The notes under the pieces were generated by a model. The model was not told the origin of the DNA. It saw nothing but the letters and a program-made list of their open reading frames with translations, and ran no database searches. Shown here one piece after another: positions 12,215-13,608 of a DNA stretch of 13,608 bases. Each line of letters starts with the position of its first letter. Positions within the stretch are counted from its first letter, which is position 1. The DNA comes from Conexibacter sp. (GTDB taxonomy: Bacteria > Actinomycetota > Thermoleophilia > Solirubrobacterales > Solirubrobacteraceae). Both the position numbers and the translations under genes were made by a program. The stretch lies in the NCBI GenBank assembly GCA_025964055.1, contig JAOPZP010000414.1, forward strand, positions 1-13,608. The letters are read 5' to 3'.

Positions 12215-12469
12215 CTCGCGGACGAAGCGCGAGGCGGTGTCCTGCGTGGCGGCGTGCGGATCCTGCGCCGCGCTGGCGGCCCGCCAGTTGGTGGCCTTGT
12301 GCATCCCGTCGCAGAACGGCTTCTGCCGTGAGCGGCCGCAGCGGCAGAGCGCGACGGTCTGCCCGCGGAACGCGATGTCGTTGCCGTCCTGGTCGGCCAG
12401 CGTGAACGTGCCGCGGATCAGCAGCGGGCCGTCGCGGTAGGGCGTGATGCGGGCGCCGCCGGCGCTCAT
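12194..12469 (-). CDS. CDGSH iron-sulfur domain protein
   Basis: A 91-residue protein carrying a CDGSH-type 2Fe-2S cluster. The motif C-x-C-x2-S-x3-P-x-C-D-G-x-H is complete as CRCGRSRQKPFCDGMH, with ligands Cys42, Cys44, Cys53 and His57; the position after CDG is Met where Ser, Ala or Thr is common. An N-terminal beta region (ITPYRDGPLLIRGTFTLAD) precedes it, and an Ala/charged tail follows. No membrane segment is seen, so it is probably soluble, unlike mitoNEET. Its ATG overlaps the stop of the upstream oxidase-like gene by four bases (ATGA), indicating coupled expression and perhaps electron transfer to that enzyme; this partnership is inferred from the gene pair only. Confidence 0.92.
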   Translation of the reverse strand: MSAGGARITPYRDGPLLIRGTFTLADQDGNDIAFRGQTVALCRCGRSRQKPFCDGMHKATNWRAASAAQDPHAATQDTASRFVRERDSTPG

Positions 12470-13488
12470 GCCGCCACCGCCTCGGCCCGCGGCGTGCTGC
12501 GCAGCGTCGGCTGCTGCGCGGCCCAGGCCTCCAGCAGCATCGTCGCCCAGCGGCCCTCGAGCTCCACCAGCGCCCGGGCGCCGAACAGGATGTCGTCCTT
12601 GAGCGCCGGCTCCTGGCGCACGAGGCCGCCGGCGAGGTCGACCGCCGCGACGTTCTCGTGGACCGCGTCGGCGGTGACGTGCTCGTCGTAGAACTCGGTC
12701 GCGCGCGGGGCGCGGACGCCGAGGCGGCGCAGCGCGGTCGCGTAGCGCCGGTTGGGGATCGACGACGTCATCTCGAACAGCGCCAGGTGCCCGACGATCG
12801 CCCCGCGGTGGCGGCGGTGCAGGCCGAACATCGACATCAGGTTGACGGTCGCCAGCGTGGCGCCCGGCAACGCGTCGACGTAGGCCCCGTAGGCCGGGTC
12901 GAGACCGAGCTCCTCCATCGTGTCGGCGAACAGCCGCGCGTGCATGCGCGCCGGGTCGCCGCCGCCGTACTCGTCGGCCTGGATCTCGATCAGCGCGGCC
13001 TTCGGGCCGCCGGCCAGGCGCGGGATCGCCCACGAGTGCGGGTCGGCCTCCTTGAGCTGGTAGGCCGAGCGGTGGATGACGACCTGCTTGAACTCCTCGA
13101 GCGTCCCATGGCGCTCGAGGTGGCGCGAGAGCGAGGGCGAGTCGTCGGCGTCGGCGATCGCGCGCAGCGCGAGGTCCATCGTGGTGTCGTCGGCGGCCGG
13201 CGGCGTCCAGCCGTCCAGCGCGGCGTGCAGGCCGTGCTCGAAGACGGCTTCCAGCGTCGCGCGCAGGGCCACCAGGCCGGGATCCCACTCCCAGCGCTCG
13301 TCGACGCCGTCGAAGCCGCGGTAGTGCAGCTCGTAGCAGGCGTAGAGCGCCAGGTGCAGGTCGTCGTCGGCCAGCGCGTCGCCGGGCGTGGGGACGTCGG
13401 TGCCGGCGGGCAGGGATCCGGGCGCGCCCCGTAGGGCGGTCAGCACGGTCGCCGACAGCGGTCCGCGCGGAGTCGGAAGAACGGGCAT
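12466..13488 (-). CDS. Haem-oxygenase-like iron-containing redox enzyme
   Basis: A 340-residue protein resembling the iron-containing redox enzyme family (haem-oxygenase-like fold, a group that includes di-iron oxidases). Helix segments carry likely metal-binding residues: YELHYRG (52-57 region), VVIHRSAYQLKEADPHSW (His139, Glu147), IEIQADEYGGGDPARMH (Glu168, Asp172, Glu173, His183), GHLALFEM (His234, Glu239) and FYDEHVTADAVHE (Asp268, His270, Asp274, His277). Exact ligands cannot be assigned by eye. The substrate is unknown; known members act on fatty acids, amino acids or guanidino groups. ATG 13488 has no clear Shine-Dalgarno; a TACCTG six bases upstream could be a weak -10. It is coupled to the CDGSH gene downstream. 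Confidence 0.8.
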   Translation of the reverse strand: MPVLPTPRGPLSATVLTALRGAPGSLPAGTDVPTPGDALADDDLHLALYACYELHYRGFDGVDERWEWDPGLVALRATLEAVFEHGLHAALDGWTPPAADDTTMDLALRAIADADDSPSLSRHLERHGTLEEFKQVVIHRSAYQLKEADPHSWAIPRLAGGPKAALIEIQADEYGGGDPARMHARLFADTMEELGLDPAYGAYVDALPGATLATVNLMSMFGLHRRHRGAIVGHLALFEMTSSIPNRRYATALRRLGVRAPRATEFYDEHVTADAVHENVAAVDLAGGLVRQEPALKDDILFGARALVELEGRWATMLLEAWAAQQPTLRSTPRAEAVAA

Positions 13489-13517
13489 GGCGGTCAGGTA
13501 CCCGCGGTGGGTGCCGC

Positions 13518-13608
13518 TCAGGCGCCCAGCTGGCGGTCGGCCAGCCAGCGCGCCACCGCGTGGGCGCCGCCGTCGCGGGCGACGTCCCGCACCATCCCGG
13601 CGCGCGGG
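13518..13608 (-). CDS. C-terminal end of an unidentified protein (cut by window edge)
   Basis: The last 29 or so residues of a minus-strand gene, ending VARWLADRQLGA before a TGA at 13518-13520. The frame has the G/C third-position bias of real genes and stops 29 bases before the oxidase-like gene, consistent with one operon. The fragment is helical and Ala/Arg-rich (VRDVARDGGAHAVARW), similar to the C-terminal helix of several families including glycosyltransferases; no family can be claimed. Confidence 0.4.
   Translation of the reverse strand, partial: PRAGMVRDVARDGGAHAVARWLADRQLGA

Noticed and set aside
1..13608. CRISPR arrays, insertion sequences, tRNA or rRNA genes, phage or toxin-antitoxin genes
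   Set aside because: I found no regular repeats, transposase motifs, tRNA cloverleaf or rRNA segments; gene content looks like core metabolism, and no segment stands out in composition.

Overview
The window is very GC-rich chromosomal DNA with almost only G or C at third codon positions. Gene content points to a high-GC actinobacterium: a MabA-like FabG, an InhA-like FabI, an AccD6-like carboxyltransferase inside a fab operon, and promoters placed directly against start codons. The lineage is an inference; Thermoleophilia (Solirubrobacterales) would fit, but nothing in the window proves it.

Left part (1-2266, minus strand): an ABC-type sulfate/thiosulfate import operon read right to left, sbp lipoprotein, cysT permease and cysW permease (cut by the window edge). 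The ATPase cysA is not in the window. Divergent from it (2438-4036, plus) is a 532-residue protein with two ThyX-like (flavin-dependent thymidylate synthase) halves, both with altered signature motifs. A 355-base gap follows, holding strong GC hairpins and the fabD promoter.

Centre (4392-10583, plus): one tightly packed type II fatty-acid synthesis operon, fabD-fabH-fabG-acpP-fabF-accD6-like-tetR. It covers malonyl loading (FabD), initiation (FabH), first reduction (FabG), carrier (ACP), elongation (FabF) and the carboxyltransferase half of the malonyl-CoA-forming enzyme. Missing steps: dehydratase (FabZ/HadAB), biotin carboxylase and BCCP. The enoyl reductase (FabI) lies 3' of the operon on the opposite strand, followed by a PilZ (c-di-GMP receptor type) gene.

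Right part (12194-13608, minus): a gene pair for a haem-oxygenase-like metal oxidase and a CDGSH 2Fe-2S protein, preceded by the tail of an unidentified gene.

Main discovery candidate: the fabD and fabI promoters share a 13-base identical block and a dyad, TTCGAC-N16-GTCGA(G/A), in the same orientation, ending 60 and 61 bases before the start codons, above similarly spaced promoter elements. With a TetR-family gene ending the fab operon, this looks like an undescribed fatty-acid regulon switch. Second candidate: all three gapped junctions in the 3' half of the fab operon are filled by 18-20 codon mini-ORFs that overlap or abut the neighbouring genes, and two of these carry the same CATGACG/CGTCATG inverted repeat.
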